A stretch of DNA of 64,000 nt from Billgrantia lactosivorans (GCF_003254665.1 NZ_QHGY01000001.1:1054001-1118000); one strand, 5' to 3'. Counted from the first letter of the stretch, positions 26,535 to 36,683 are shown. The notes: generated by a model from the letters alone, not told the origin. Program-made: numbers and translations.

Positions 26535-27713
26535 ATGCCCTTCAACGTGATGCTGCTGTCGCTGTGCCAGGCGCTGCTGGTGAGCGGCAACATCCTGCTG
26601 ATCGCGGTTTCGCCGCTGATCGGCGCGCGCCTCGCGCCCGACCCGGCCTGGTCCACGGCGCCGGTCGCCACCCAGTGGCTGGGGCTGATGTGCGCCACCA
26701 TTCCCGCCTCGCTGATCATGGCGCGACTGGGGCGCAAGCGCGGCTTCCTGCTGGGCAACCTGCTGGGCCTCATCGGCGTGGCGGTGGCCGCCCAGGCCCT
26801 GGTGGCCGAGGCCTTCTTCCCGTTCATGCTGGGCACCTGGCTGATCGGCATCGGCATCGGCTTCGGCCAGCTCTACCGCTTCGCCGCGGTGGAAGCCGCG
26901 CCCCTGGCGCTGCGCGACCGCGCCATCGGCCTGGTCATGGGCGGCGGCGTGCTGGCGGCCTTCTTCGGCCCGTGGCTGGCGCGCATCAGCCGCGAGGCGG
27001 CCACCACCCCTTTCCTCGGCAGCTTCCTCGGCCTGGGGGCGCTCTACCTGGTGGCACTGCTGGTGCTGCTGGCGACCCGCCTGCCGCCGCCCGAGACGAC
27101 CCACGGCGAGGGCCGGCCGCGGCCGCTCGGCGAGATCGTGCGCCAGCCGGTGTTCCTGGTGGCGGTGCTCTCGGCGCTGATCGGCTACGGCGTGATGAAC
27201 CTGGCGATGACCGCCACGCCGCTGGCGATGTCCGGCGCCGGCCACCACTTCGATCACGTCGCCACCACGATCCAGTGGCACGTGCTGGCGATGTTCCTGC
27301 CCTCGTTCGCCACCGGCCACCTGACCGCGCGCTTCGGCGCGCCGCGCATGATCGCCGCGGGCTGCGCGCTGCTGGCGGCGAGCGGCCTGGCCGCCCAGGT
27401 CGAGGCCGGCGTGACGGGCTTCCACGTGGCGCTGGTACTGCTCGGTCTGGGCTGGAACTTCACCTTCCTGCCGGCCACCGGCCTGCTCACCGAGGCCTAC
27501 CGGCCGGCGGAGAAGGCCCGCACCCAGGCCGCCAACGAGTTTCTGGTCTTCACCACCGTGGCCGTCACCGCGCTGCTGGCGGGCCCGCTGGTCAACCTGC
27601 TCGGCTGGACGCTGCTCAACGCCGTGCTGGTGCCGCTGTCGCTGGTACCTCTCGCGCTGCTGGCCTGGCAGCGCCTTGCCAGACGCCGCCAAGACCCTCA
27701 CATTAGCGGCTGA
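26535..27713 (+). CDS. MFS transporter
   Basis: 392 aa, about 12 hydrophobic helices. Features: ARLGRKRGFLLGNLLGLIGVAV (loop 2-3 type motif), a Gly-rich GTWLIGIGIGFGQLYRF helix and the C-terminal half beginning FLVAVLSALIGYGVMN. The start at 26535 follows CCGGAGAACGCC. Substrate unknown; the class resembles small permeases annotated as riboflavin-like or generic MFS, with no diagnostic motif. It ends 26 bp before ycjX. Confidence 0.85.
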   Translation: MPFNVMLLSLCQALLVSGNILLIAVSPLIGARLAPDPAWSTAPVATQWLGLMCATIPASLIMARLGRKRGFLLGNLLGLIGVAVAAQALVAEAFFPFMLGTWLIGIGIGFGQLYRFAAVEAAPLALRDRAIGLVMGGGVLAAFFGPWLARISREAATTPFLGSFLGLGALYLVALLVLLATRLPPPETTHGEGRPRPLGEIVRQPVFLVAVLSALIGYGVMNLAMTATPLAMSGAGHHFDHVATTIQWHVLAMFLPSFATGHLTARFGAPRMIAAGCALLAASGLAAQVEAGVTGFHVALVLLGLGWNFTFLPATGLLTEAYRPAEKARTQAANEFLVFTTVAVTALLAGPLVNLLGWTLLNAVLVPLSLVPLALLAWQRLARRRQDPHISG

Positions 27714-27739
27714 CACTGCTGTGAAGGGATGCCTCATCG

Positions 27740-29131
27740 ATGCGCCAGTCGCTCACACGGGAGCTGACCAACCTGGTCGAACGCGGCCGCGACCGCCAGC
27801 TGCGCCTGGCGGTCACCGGGCTGTCGCGCTCGGGCAAGACCGCCTTCCTCACCTCGCTGGTCAACCAGCTGCGCCACGCCGGCCTCGAGGCGCGCCTCGA
27901 CCTGATGCCGGCGGCCCGCCAGGGGCGCCTGCTGGGCGCCCGCCGGGTCAGCCAGCCCGACCTGGGGGTGCCGCGCTTCCCCTACGACCAGGCCATGACG
28001 GCGCTCGACGCCGAGCCGCCGCGCTGGCCCGAACCGACCCGCGGCATCAGCGAGCTGCGCCTGTCGATCCGTTACCGCCCGGCGCGGCGCGGCCTGCTAC
28101 GCAGCGAAACCGCCGAGCTCAGCCTCGACCTGTTCGACTATCCCGGCGAGTGGCTGCTCGACCTGCCCCTGCTGGGCCATGACTACCCGGGCTGGAGCCG
28201 CGCCATGCTGGCCGGCGCCGGCGAGCAGCGCCGCGCCCTGCTGGCCGAGTGGGAGCATGCCGCTGCCAGGCTCGACCCCGCCGCCGAGGCCAACGAGGCC
28301 GAGCTCGCGGACATCGCCGCGCTCTATGCCCGTAGCCTGCAGACGGCCCGCGAGGCGGGCTTCGCCAACCTGCAGCCGGGCCGCTTCCTGCTGCCGGGCG
28401 ACCTGGAGGGTGCCCCGGTGCTGCAGTTCTTCCCGCTGCCGGCGCTGGCCGATGCCGACGATGCCGCGCTTTCCAAGCTGCCGCGGGAGAGCGTCTACGC
28501 CACCCTGGCGGCGCGCTTTCGCCATTACCAGCAGCGTATCGTGCGCCCCTTCTACCGCGACCACTTCCGCCGCTTCGACCGCCAGATCGTGCTGGTCGAC
28601 GTGCTTGGCGCGCTCAATGCCGGCCCCGAGCGCTTCGAGGATCTGTCCCAGGCGCTGGCCACGCTGATGCAGAGTTTCGACTACGGCAAGCGCAGCCTGC
28701 TCTCGCGGTTGTTCGCACCGCGCATCGACAGGCTGGCGATCGCCGCGACCAAGGCCGACCACGTCACCCCGGAGCAGCACGCCAACCTGACCGCCCTGCT
28801 CGAGGCCCTGCTCGCCGAGCCGTTGCAGGACCTGCGCTACGCCAACGTACCGGTCAAGGCGCTGTCGCTGGCGGCGATCCGCGCCACCGAGGCGCACGAA
28901 GTGTCGCACAAGGGCGAACGCACGCCGGCCCTGCGCGGCACCACCCTGGAGGGCGAGGAGGTACTGGTATTCCCCGGCGAGGTGCCCGCCAGGCTGCCCG
29001 AGGGCGAGTTCTGGGCCCGCCAGGGCTTCGATTTCCGCGCCTTTCGCCCCGCCGCGCGGGAGGGCGGCGCGCTGCCTCATATCCGCCTCGATGCCGCGCT
29101 GGACTGGCTGATCGGAGACAAGCTGCAATGA
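27740..29131 (+). CDS. ycjX: YcjX family P-loop NTPase (DUF463)
   Basis: 463 aa. Walker A GLSRSGKTAFLTSL lies at residues ~30-43 and a switch-like LFDYPGEWLLDLPLL near 134; AATKADHVTPEQH near 334 resembles a G4 TKAD guanine-specificity motif. In E. coli ycjX-ycjF belong to the phage-shock (Psp) regulon, and the family binds GTP. Here no psp gene is adjacent. The last codons overlap the ycjF start by 4 bp (ATGA), so the pair is translationally coupled. Confidence 0.92.
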   Translation: MRQSLTRELTNLVERGRDRQLRLAVTGLSRSGKTAFLTSLVNQLRHAGLEARLDLMPAARQGRLLGARRVSQPDLGVPRFPYDQAMTALDAEPPRWPEPTRGISELRLSIRYRPARRGLLRSETAELSLDLFDYPGEWLLDLPLLGHDYPGWSRAMLAGAGEQRRALLAEWEHAAARLDPAAEANEAELADIAALYARSLQTAREAGFANLQPGRFLLPGDLEGAPVLQFFPLPALADADDAALSKLPRESVYATLAARFRHYQQRIVRPFYRDHFRRFDRQIVLVDVLGALNAGPERFEDLSQALATLMQSFDYGKRSLLSRLFAPRIDRLAIAATKADHVTPEQHANLTALLEALLAEPLQDLRYANVPVKALSLAAIRATEAHEVSHKGERTPALRGTTLEGEEVLVFPGEVPARLPEGEFWARQGFDFRAFRPAAREGGALPHIRLDAALDWLIGDKLQ

Positions 29132-30201
29132 GCGACCCTCGTCATGAGCCACAGGGCGACGGCCCGCGGCCGGCCCGCCGCTTCACCCTCGACGAGCCGG
29201 TCTCGCCGGGCGTCGAGCCGCCGCGACCCCGCCTCGATTTCGACAGCCAGCTGCCCACGCGCCCCGTGGAGGAGCCCCCGGCGAGCCGCGCCGAGCGCGA
29301 CCTGGAGGCCAGCCTCGGCCGCCCGCGCAAGCGCCGCTGGGGGCTACTCGCCCTGCTCGGCGGCGGCATTGCGCTGGGCACGGCCGAAATGGTCATGCAA
29401 CTGCCTGAAGCGCTGCTCGGTGGCGACTGGCTCAGCGGCGGCTGGCACCTGCTGGGGCTCGGCGCCATCGCCCTGGGAGCCGGCGCGCTCGTGCGCGAGG
29501 CCTGGCGGCTACGCCGCCTGAAGCGTCACGACGCCCTGCGCAGCCGGCTGGCGACGCTGCCTCGGGCCGATGCCCGGGAAGCGCTCGAACTGGCCCGGGT
29601 GCTCAAGCGCCAGCTCGGGCTCGACGACGACCACCCCCACTGGCAGGCCTTCCTCGCCGCCCGCGAGCCGCACCACGCCGGGGCGGAGGTGCAGCAGCTG
29701 CTGGCCCACCACCTGCTGGCCCCGCGCGATCGCCAGGCCCGGCGGCTGATCTCGCGCATGGCCGGCGAGACGGCGGTAATGGTGGCGATCAGCCCGCTGA
29801 CGCTGGTCGACATGTTGCTGGTGGCGTGGCGCAGCCTGGCCATGATCGACCGCATCTGCCGCCTCTACGGGCTGGAGCTCGGCTACGCCAGCCGCCTGCG
29901 CCTGCTGCGCAACGTGCTCTACAACATGGCCTTCGCCGGCGCCACCGAGATGGCCGGCGATGCCGGCATGGAGCTGCTCTCGCTGAACCTGGCCGGCCGC
30001 CTCTCGGCGCGTGCCGGCCAGGGCATGGGGGTGGGCCTGCTGAGCGCCCGCCTCGGCCTGCGTACCCTGCGCCTGACCCGCCCGCTGGTCTTCGCCGAAG
30101 ACGAGGCGCCGCGCATGGCCGACCTGCGCAGCGAACTCTGGCAGCAGCTGCGCCGGCTCGAGGAAACCCGCCAGGTGAACGGCAATCGGCCGAATGCTTG
30201 A
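29128..30201 (+). CDS. ycjF: YcjF family membrane protein (DUF697)
   Basis: 357 aa. An Arg/Pro/Glu-rich N-terminal region (~65 residues) is followed by two membrane helices near 70-90 (GLLALLGGGIALGTAEMVM) and 100-117 (LGLGAIALGAGALVREAW). A C-terminal DUF697-type domain follows (ETAVMVAISPLTLVDMLLVAWRSL, residues ~212-236). TIGR01620/YcjF proteins always accompany YcjX. The 4-bp overlap with ycjX confirms that arrangement here. Function unknown beyond envelope stress association in enterobacteria. Confidence 0.9.
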   Translation: MSDPRHEPQGDGPRPARRFTLDEPVSPGVEPPRPRLDFDSQLPTRPVEEPPASRAERDLEASLGRPRKRRWGLLALLGGGIALGTAEMVMQLPEALLGGDWLSGGWHLLGLGAIALGAGALVREAWRLRRLKRHDALRSRLATLPRADAREALELARVLKRQLGLDDDHPHWQAFLAAREPHHAGAEVQQLLAHHLLAPRDRQARRLISRMAGETAVMVAISPLTLVDMLLVAWRSLAMIDRICRLYGLELGYASRLRLLRNVLYNMAFAGATEMAGDAGMELLSLNLAGRLSARAGQGMGVGLLSARLGLRTLRLTRPLVFAEDEAPRMADLRSELWQQLRRLEETRQVNGNRPNA

Positions 30202-30279
30202 CCGGGGTCATGACGCCACCGTGCCAAGCGGCTAGGCTCGTGAATACGGATCGTTCCACTGCGTCATGAGGAAAGCGTC

Positions 30280-30720
30280 ATGTTCAAGTCCATCCTGGTC
30301 CCCGTCGACGGCTCCGAGGGCGCGAAGAAGGCCCTCGACGTCGCCTGCCAGCTGGCCAACCCGGCCGATACTACCCTGCACGTGCTGCACATCCCCGAGG
30401 AGCTCACCCACGAGACGACGCTGGTGTGGGGCATCGGCGCCATCGCCATCGAGGCCTCCCGCCAGGAGCGCGAGGACATCGGCCGGCAGGTGGTCGACAA
30501 GGCCGCCGAGGCGGCGCGGGCCAAGGGCATCCAGCACGTCGAGACGGTGGTCGGCCAGGGCGACCCGGCCCGCGCCATCGTCAGCGAGGCGCGCCGACGC
30601 GGTGTCGAGGCCATCGTCATGGGCAGCCGCGGCCTGAGCGACCTGCGCGGGCTGGTGGTCGGCAGCGTGTCGCACAAGGTCAGCCACGTCGCCGAGTGTA
30701 CCGTGATCACCGTTCGCTGA
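30280..30720 (+). CDS. Universal stress protein (UspA family)
   Basis: 146 aa, one Usp domain. The N-terminal FKSILVPVDGSEGAKKALDVA and the C-terminal ATP-binding motif G-x2-G-x9-G-(S/T) are visible: MGSRGLSDLRGLVVGSVSHKV. ATP binding is therefore likely. It is preceded by TGAGGAAAG and followed by a hairpin, so it is probably monocistronic. Confidence 0.93.
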   Translation: MFKSILVPVDGSEGAKKALDVACQLANPADTTLHVLHIPEELTHETTLVWGIGAIAIEASRQEREDIGRQVVDKAAEAARAKGIQHVETVVGQGDPARAIVSEARRRGVEAIVMGSRGLSDLRGLVVGSVSHKVSHVAECTVITVR

Positions 30721-30733
30721 GCGGTCGGCCGGC

Positions 30734-30762
30734 AGGCCGCCGACCCGTGTCGGCGGCCTTTC
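30734..30762. terminator. Convergent terminator between usp and the ABC ATPase gene
   Basis: 11-bp stem AGGCCGCCGAC / GTCGGCGGCCT (30734-30744, 30749-30759), 4-nt loop, followed on the forward strand by CTTTC. Short T-tract. Confidence 0.65.
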
Positions 30763-30773
30763 GCGGCGCCGGC

Positions 30774-31895
30774 TCAGGCCAGGCGCTGCTCCGTGGTCGG
30801 ATCGAACAGCACCGCGCGCCCCATGTCGACGCGCAGCGTCAGCCGCTCGCCCGCCTTGACCCGGCACTTGGGCCCGACCCGCGCCGTGGCCTCGCCCTCG
30901 CCGAGCTTGAGCTGCAGCAGGATATCCGCCCCGGTGGGCTCCACCACGCTGATGCGCGGCGTGAACGCCACCCCTTCGCTGAACTCGCCGAGCCGCGCGT
31001 CGTCCTCGGCGAAGTGCTCGGGGCGCAGCCCCAGGGTCACGGTCTCTCCGATCCGCCCGGCCATGGCCGCGGTTTCGCGCTCGCGCGGCCAGGGCAGCAC
31101 CAGCGCCTCCTCTCCCGGCGTAGCCACCCGCAGCCGATACGCATCACTCTCGCCCTCCAGGGTGGCGGCGATGAAGTTCATCGACGGCGAGCCCATGAAG
31201 CCGGCCACGAACAGGTCGACCGGATCGTTGTAGACCTCGTCGGGCGAGCCGAGCTGGAGAATGCGACCGTCGCGCATCACCGCGATGCAGTCGGCCAGCG
31301 TCATCGCCTCGATCTGGTCGTGGGTGACGTAGACGATGGTGGTGCCCAGGCGCTGGTGCAGCTTCTTGATCTCGGTGCGCATGTCGACGCGCAGCTTGGC
31401 GTCGAGGTTGGAGAGCGGCTCGTCGAACAGGTAGACCTTGGGCTCGCGGGCCAGCGCCCGGCCCATGGCGACCCGCTGACGCTGGCCGCCCGAGAGCTGC
31501 GAGGGCTTGCGCTCGAGCAGGTGCGAGATCTGCAGCAGGTCGGCGACCCGCTCCACGGCGGCCTCGCGCTCGGCCCTAGGCACCTTGCGCATCTCCAGGC
31601 CGAAGCTGATGTTCTGGCGCACCGTCATGCTCGGGTAGAGCGCGTAGGACTGGAACACCATGGCGATGTCACGCTCCGCCGGGGTCTGCCAGGTGACGTC
31701 CTCGCCGGCGATGCGGATCTCGCCGGAGGTGACCGGCTCGAGCCCGGCAATGGCGTTCATCAGGGTCGACTTGCCGCAGCCCGAGGGGCCCACCAGGATC
31801 AGGAATTCCCCCGAGTCGATTGCCAGGCTCACGTCCTTGAGCACCTGCTCGCTGCCGAAATCCTTGCATACGTTGTTGATTTCCAGCGCTGCCAT
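30774..31895 (-). CDS. Sugar ABC transporter ATP-binding protein (MalK/UgpC type)
   Basis: 373 aa. ATPase domain with Walker A GPSGCGKSTL (residues ~38-47), signature LSGGQRQRVAMGRAL (~134), Walker B VYLFDEPLSNLDA and the switch His in VYVTHDQIEAMTLAD. A C-terminal OB-fold TOBE domain (from ~235) is typical of the CUT1 group. It is the last gene of a five-part reverse-strand unit (two-component system, binding protein, two permeases, ATPase), as in the Pseudomonas glucose system gts. Confidence 0.93.
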   Translation of the reverse strand: MAALEINNVCKDFGSEQVLKDVSLAIDSGEFLILVGPSGCGKSTLMNAIAGLEPVTSGEIRIAGEDVTWQTPAERDIAMVFQSYALYPSMTVRQNISFGLEMRKVPRAEREAAVERVADLLQISHLLERKPSQLSGGQRQRVAMGRALAREPKVYLFDEPLSNLDAKLRVDMRTEIKKLHQRLGTTIVYVTHDQIEAMTLADCIAVMRDGRILQLGSPDEVYNDPVDLFVAGFMGSPSMNFIAATLEGESDAYRLRVATPGEEALVLPWPRERETAAMAGRIGETVTLGLRPEHFAEDDARLGEFSEGVAFTPRISVVEPTGADILLQLKLGEGEATARVGPKCRVKAGERLTLRVDMGRAVLFDPTTEQRLA

Positions 31896-31922
31896 GTCGA
31901 TACCCTCTCGTAGTTCGGTTGC

Positions 31923-32801
31923 TCAGCCCTTGACCGAGCCGGCCGTGAGGCCGCGGACGAAGTATTTTCCCGCCAGGACGTAGACGATCAGCGTGGGCAG
32001 CGCGGCGATCATCGCCGCCGCCATGTCGACGTTGTACTCGCGCACCCCGGTGGAGGTGTTGACCAGGTTGTTGAGCGCCACCGTCACCGGCTGGGTGTCG
32101 TGGGCCGAGAAGGCCACGCCGAACAGGAAGTCGTTCCAGATCTGGGTGAACTGCCAGATCACCGTGACCACGACGATCGGCGCCGAGACCGGCAGCAGGA
32201 TGCGCCAGAAGATGCGGAAGAAGCCGGCGCCGTCGAGCTTCGCCGCCGATACCAGCTCGGTGGGCACGGCGACGTAGAAGTTGCGGAAGAACAGCGTGGT
32301 GAAGGCGATGCCGAAGATCACGTGGACCAGGATCAGACCCGCCCGCGAACTCGACAGCCCCAGCCAGCCCAGCGTCTGCGCCATCGGCAGCAGCACGACC
32401 TGGAACGGGATGAAGCAGCCGAACAGCATCAGCGCGAAGAGCAGCTCCGAGCCCTTGAAGCGCCACTTGGTCAGGGCATAGCCGTTGAGCGCGCCGACGA
32501 TGGTGGAAACCAGCACGGCGGGTACCACGATGGCGATGGAGTTGAAGAAGTAGACCCCCACGCCCTCGCAACGCATGCCGGTGCAGGCCTCGCCCCAGGC
32601 CTTGGCCCAGGGCGCCAGCGTCGGCTCCCGGGGCAGCGAGAGCAGCGTGCCGGGGGTGATCTCGGCCAGCGGCTTGAGCGAGGTGATCAGCATCACCGCC
32701 AGCGGCAGCAGGTAGAACAGCGCGGCCAGCAGCAGCACGGTGTACAGAACGGCACGCGCCAGCCGCGCGCCGAGGGTGCGGCGTCGAATCGGGTCAGCCA
32801 T
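31923..32801 (-). CDS. Sugar ABC transporter permease (MalG/GtsC type)
   Basis: 292 aa, six hydrophobic helices. The EAA loop that contacts the ATPase is visible as ELVSAAKLDGAGFFRIFWRI (residues ~180-199). The N-terminus VLYTVLLLAALFYLLPLAVML is the first helix. It overlaps the upstream permease gene by 8 bp and is followed by the ATPase gene after 27 bp. The pairing with a GtsA-like binding protein suggests glucose or a related monosaccharide. Confidence 0.92.
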   Translation of the reverse strand: MADPIRRRTLGARLARAVLYTVLLLAALFYLLPLAVMLITSLKPLAEITPGTLLSLPREPTLAPWAKAWGEACTGMRCEGVGVYFFNSIAIVVPAVLVSTIVGALNGYALTKWRFKGSELLFALMLFGCFIPFQVVLLPMAQTLGWLGLSSSRAGLILVHVIFGIAFTTLFFRNFYVAVPTELVSAAKLDGAGFFRIFWRILLPVSAPIVVVTVIWQFTQIWNDFLFGVAFSAHDTQPVTVALNNLVNTSTGVREYNVDMAAAMIAALPTLIVYVLAGKYFVRGLTAGSVKG

Positions 32802-33726
32802 GGCGTCGGTTCCTCAGCTCGGAGTAGAGGTAGGGAATCAGGATCGCCAGCACACCGCCCAGCATCAGCATGGCGCTGGCCGACCCCAGCCCGATCTGCG
32901 CCCGGGTGAAGGCATGGGCGTACATGAAGGTGGCCGGCAGGTCGGAGGCGTAGCCCGGCCCGCCGCCGGTGAGCGCCACCACCAGGTCGAAGCTCTTGAT
33001 GGCGATGTGCGAGAGGATCATCACCGCGCTGAACACCACCGGGCGCAGGCACGGGATCACCACCCGCCAGTAGATGCGCGGCAGGCTGGCGCCGTCGAGC
33101 TGGGCGGCCTTGACGATACTGTCGTCGATGCCGCGCAGTCCGGCGAGGAACAGCGCCATGACGAAGCCCGAGGCCTGCCACACCGCGGCGATCACCAGGG
33201 TGTAGACGGCCATGTCGGGGTCGGTGATCCAGTCGAAGCGGAAGTTCTCGAAGCCCCAGCCGCGCACCATGGCCTGGACACCGAGGCCGGGGTTGAGCAG
33301 CCACTTCCACACCACGCCGGTGACGATGAACGACAGCGCCATGGGGTAGAGGTAGACGGTGCGCAGCGCCCCCTCCTGGCGGATACGCTGGTCGAGCAGG
33401 ATCGCCAGCAGCAGCCCCAGCACCAGGCAGATCGCCACGAACAGGCCGCCGAACAGCACCAGGTTGGTGGACGCCACCCACCAGCGGTCGTTGGCCATCA
33501 GCCGGGCGTACTGGCCGAAGCCGACGAACTCGTAGCTGGGCAGCATGCGCGAGTTGGTCAACGAGAGAATGAAGGTCCACAGCATGAAGCCGTAGACGAA
33601 GAGCAGCGAGATGGCGACCGACGGCGCCAGCACCAGCTTGGGCAGCCAGGCCTGGAGCAGGCCGGCATGGCTGCGCCGGGAGCCGGAAGCGGCGGCCGGC
33701 TGCGCCGCGGGACTGGTCAGGGACAT
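32794..33726 (-). CDS. Sugar ABC transporter permease (MalF/GtsB type)
   Basis: 310 aa from the ATG at 33726, which has GAGG 8 nt upstream; an in-frame ATG at 33744 lacks a good site. Six or so helices, with the EAA loop DDSIVKAAQLDGASLPRIYW (residues ~200-219). The overlap of its last 8 bp with the next permease start indicates coupling. Together with MalG- and MalK-like partners it forms the membrane part of a CUT1 sugar importer. Confidence 0.92.
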   Translation of the reverse strand: MSLTSPAAQPAAASGSRRSHAGLLQAWLPKLVLAPSVAISLLFVYGFMLWTFILSLTNSRMLPSYEFVGFGQYARLMANDRWWVASTNLVLFGGLFVAICLVLGLLLAILLDQRIRQEGALRTVYLYPMALSFIVTGVVWKWLLNPGLGVQAMVRGWGFENFRFDWITDPDMAVYTLVIAAVWQASGFVMALFLAGLRGIDDSIVKAAQLDGASLPRIYWRVVIPCLRPVVFSAVMILSHIAIKSFDLVVALTGGGPGYASDLPATFMYAHAFTRAQIGLGSASAMLMLGGVLAILIPYLYSELRNRRHG

Positions 33727-33811
33727 AGCGGAAACCTCGGACATGGGCGGCGTGCCGGCGAGGGGCCGGGGCGGGAGAGCGACCCGGGCCCGGCCCCTCG
33801 TTCGGCGACGG

Positions 33812-35083
33812 TTACAGGGCGGCCTGGGCGGCGTTCACCATCCGCCGGGCGGCCTCCTCGGCGGCCATGTCACGCGAGTTGAAGTAGTTGGTCACGACGT
33901 CGAAGATGGCGCCCTGGACATCGGCGCGCACGGCCATGCCGTGGGCCATGCTGGGCACCAGGCCGCCCTCCTCGGCGGTGCGCTGGAAGTCGTCGAGCGA
34001 CTGCCGGGCGCACGAGTCGAACTCGCTCATGTCGAGGTCGGGGCGCGCCGGGATCGACCCCTTGGCCAGGTTGAAGGCCTCCTGGAAGGTCGGCTCCAGC
34101 ACCAGCCGCGCCAGGGCGTGCTGGGCCTCGCGCTCTTCGCCCTCGACGCGGAACATGGCCAGGCTGTCGATGTTGAAGGTGAAGGCGTCCTGGGTGCCCG
34201 GCGCGGCGGCGCACAGGTAGTCCTCGCCGGCGGTGAGCCCGGCGGCGGTGAACTCGCCCTTGGCCCAGTCGCCCATCAGCTGCATGCCGGCGGAGCCTTC
34301 GATGACCATCGAGGTGGCGATGTTCCAGTCGCGGCCCGACATGTCGTCGTCCATCAGCTCGCGCAGGCGCTTGAAGGTCGTAAGCGCCTCGACCATCTGC
34401 TCGCCGCCCAGCGCCTCGGGGTCCAGGTCGACCAGCGCCTGCTGGTAGAACGCGGTGCCGCCGGTGGCCAGCAGCACGCTCTCGAACACGGTCGCGTCCT
34501 GCCACGCCTGGCCGCCATGGGCCAGCGGGATGAAGCCCGCCTCGCGGATCGCCTCGCCGGCGGCGAACAGCTCGTCGAGCGTGGTCGGCATCTCGACCCC
34601 GGCTGCCTCGAGCACCTCCGGGTTGGCCCATAGCCAGTTGACACGATGCACGTTGACCGGCACCGCCACGTACTGGCCGTCGTGGCGCATGACTTCGGCC
34701 ACCGTGCCCGGCAGCAGCTCGTCCCAGCCCTCCGCCGCGGCCACCTCGTCGAGCTCGCCGAGCAGGCCGAGCTCGCCCCACTCCTGGATTTCGGGCCCCT
34801 TGATCTGGGCCGCCGAGGGAGGATTGCCGGACATGGCGCGGGACTTGAGGACGGTCATGGCGGTCTCGCCGCCGCCGCCGGCCACGGCGAAGTCCTCCCA
34901 TCCATAGCCTTCGGCTTCCATCAGCTCCTTGAGCACGTTGGCGGCACGCGCCTCGCCACCGGAGGTCCACCAGTGCAGCACTTCCACCTCCGCCGCCTGG
35001 GCGCTGGCGAAGGCCAGCGACGCGGTCACCGAGGTGGCCAGGGCGAGCGCGGTCTTCTTGAACGAGGTCTTGAACGTAGGCAT
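33812..35083 (-). CDS. gtsA: Glucose-type ABC transporter substrate-binding protein (GtsA-like)
   Basis: 423 aa. A Sec signal peptide (basic FKTSFKK, hydrophobic [15 protein letters not shown], cleavage after AQA) precedes a family 1 solute-binding protein. Segments such as [54 protein letters not shown] and [13 protein letters not shown] resemble Pseudomonas GtsA, the periplasmic glucose-binding protein. The second of two close ATGs (35083) is chosen because AGGAG is 7 nt upstream. It follows the histidine kinase gene by 112 bp, in a spacer that should carry the promoter. Sugar identity is by resemblance. Confidence 0.85.
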   Translation of the reverse strand: MPTFKTSFKKTALALATSVTASLAFASAQAAEVEVLHWWTSGGEARAANVLKELMEAEGYGWEDFAVAGGGGETAMTVLKSRAMSGNPPSAAQIKGPEIQEWGELGLLGELDEVAAAEGWDELLPGTVAEVMRHDGQYVAVPVNVHRVNWLWANPEVLEAAGVEMPTTLDELFAAGEAIREAGFIPLAHGGQAWQDATVFESVLLATGGTAFYQQALVDLDPEALGGEQMVEALTTFKRLRELMDDDMSGRDWNIATSMVIEGSAGMQLMGDWAKGEFTAAGLTAGEDYLCAAAPGTQDAFTFNIDSLAMFRVEGEEREAQHALARLVLEPTFQEAFNLAKGSIPARPDLDMSEFDSCARQSLDDFQRTAEEGGLVPSMAHGMAVRADVQGAIFDVVTNYFNSRDMAAEEAARRMVNAAQAAL

Positions 35084-35195
35084 CGGCATGCTCCTGCTGT
35101 TGTTATTGACTCCGGTGGGCACCGGGGTGCCAGTAACGCTAACCGAGAGCGGCCTCCTTGGGGGTTACGTAGTCCTGCAAAGTATTGAACCCATA

Positions 35196-36683
35196 TTACA
35201 GGGCCGTAACATTTCCCGGACGCGGCAGGGTGAGGGTGACCTCGAGACCGCCCTCGGGGGCGTTGGCGAGCGCGATGTCGCCGCCCAGGGCGCGGGCGAT
35301 ATGGCGCGCGATCCCGAGCCCCAGCCCGCTGCCGCCGGTATTGCGGCTGCGCGAGGGTTCGAGGCGCACGAAGGGGGCGAAGACCCGTTCGTGCAGGGCT
35401 TGGGGAATACCCGGGCCGCGGTCGCGAATGAGGATGGAGAGCTGCTCGGGCGCATCGACCAGCGTCACCTCGGCGCACTTGCCGTAGAAGACGGCGTTCT
35501 CCACCAGGTTCGCCAGGCAGCGCTTGAACGCCAGCGGCTTGACCGGCAGCGGTTCGGCGTGCCCCGCCACGCTGACCTTGCCGCCCTGCAGCGCCAGCTC
35601 CTCCGCCAGTTCGTCCAGCACGGCCCGGGGAGCGACCGGCTCCACCGCCTCGTGCAGGTCGAAGCCCTTGACCGAGGCCAGCGCGCCCTTGACCAGCAGG
35701 TCGAGCTCGTCGAGCGAGGCGCAGAAGCGTTCGCGCTGCCGCGGGTCGTCGAGCATCTCGGCACGCAGGCGCATCCGCGTGATGGGGGTCTTGAGGTCGT
35801 GGGAGATCGCCGAGAACAGCCGTTCGCGCTCCTCGACCTGGTCGCGGATGCGCTCCTGCATGCGGTTGAAGGCCGTGGCGGTGGCGGCCACCTCGCGCGG
35901 CCCGCTCTCGCGCAGCGGCGGCGCATCGAGGTCGTCGCCGAGCTGACGCGCCGCCCGCGACAGCCGGGCCAGCGGCCGGGTCACGCTGCGAATGCCGAGC
36001 AGCGACAGGCCGATCACCGTCAGCAGCACCATCAGGCTCGCCAGCAGCCGCTCGCCGGAGAGCCAGCGGTACTCGTTGAACAGGTCGGGCACCGGCAGCA
36101 GCGTGGCCACGTAGAGCCAGGTTTCGGGGCCGAGCTCCATCTGCACCACCAGGATCGGCGGCGACAGCGGCTCCATCAGCAGGCTGTGCTGGCCCCAGCG
36201 CGGCGGCAGGTCGTGCAGCAGCACCTCGTTGTTGTAGACGCGCAGCGTCTCGGGCCGCGAGAACTCCACCAGCACATCGTCGATGTTCAGCTCGGCCGTG
36301 AGGATCTGGTGGAAATTCTCCACCACCAGCGCCTTCTCCGCCCCCGAGCCGACATCCTCCACCGGGATGCGCCGCTCGTTGACGCTGACGAAGAAGCGCG
36401 TGCCGCCCATGTTGCGCAGCTGGTCGAGCACGATGTGGCGGTACTCGTAGGGCAGCGAGCGGAAGAAGCGCATGGTCGAGGCCACGCTGTAGGCGACATT
36501 GCGCGACAGCTCGTCGAGCTGCTCGAGCTGGCTGGAGCGCACCTGGGCGGTCCATACGGTATAGCTCGCCAGCTGCGCGGAGAGCACGCCGACGAGCATG
36601 ATCAGCACGAAGCGTCCGCGCAGGGTGCGCGGCAGGAACCGCGCCAGACGCCGGCGCCAGCAGACGCAAGGCGCCTCGTTCAC
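35196..36683 (-). CDS. Sensor histidine kinase (GtrS-like context)
   Basis: 495 aa. Membrane helix 1 (FVLIMLVGVLSAQLASYTVW, ~25-44), a periplasmic sensor region to ~200, helix 2 (LLASLMVLLTVIGLSLLGI), HAMP, the HisKA box with the phospho-accepting His in FSAISHDLKTPITRM, and an ATPase domain with GSGLGLGIARHIARALGG. It overlaps the response regulator gene by 4 bp. Its place before a GtsA-like importer mirrors Pseudomonas GtrS/GltR, which controls glucose uptake; the ligand here is inferred only from that. Confidence 0.9.
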   Translation of the reverse strand: MNEAPCVCWRRRLARFLPRTLRGRFVLIMLVGVLSAQLASYTVWTAQVRSSQLEQLDELSRNVAYSVASTMRFFRSLPYEYRHIVLDQLRNMGGTRFFVSVNERRIPVEDVGSGAEKALVVENFHQILTAELNIDDVLVEFSRPETLRVYNNEVLLHDLPPRWGQHSLLMEPLSPPILVVQMELGPETWLYVATLLPVPDLFNEYRWLSGERLLASLMVLLTVIGLSLLGIRSVTRPLARLSRAARQLGDDLDAPPLRESGPREVAATATAFNRMQERIRDQVEERERLFSAISHDLKTPITRMRLRAEMLDDPRQRERFCASLDELDLLVKGALASVKGFDLHEAVEPVAPRAVLDELAEELALQGGKVSVAGHAEPLPVKPLAFKRCLANLVENAVFYGKCAEVTLVDAPEQLSILIRDRGPGIPQALHERVFAPFVRLEPSRSRNTGGSGLGLGIARHIARALGGDIALANAPEGGLEVTLTLPRPGNVTAL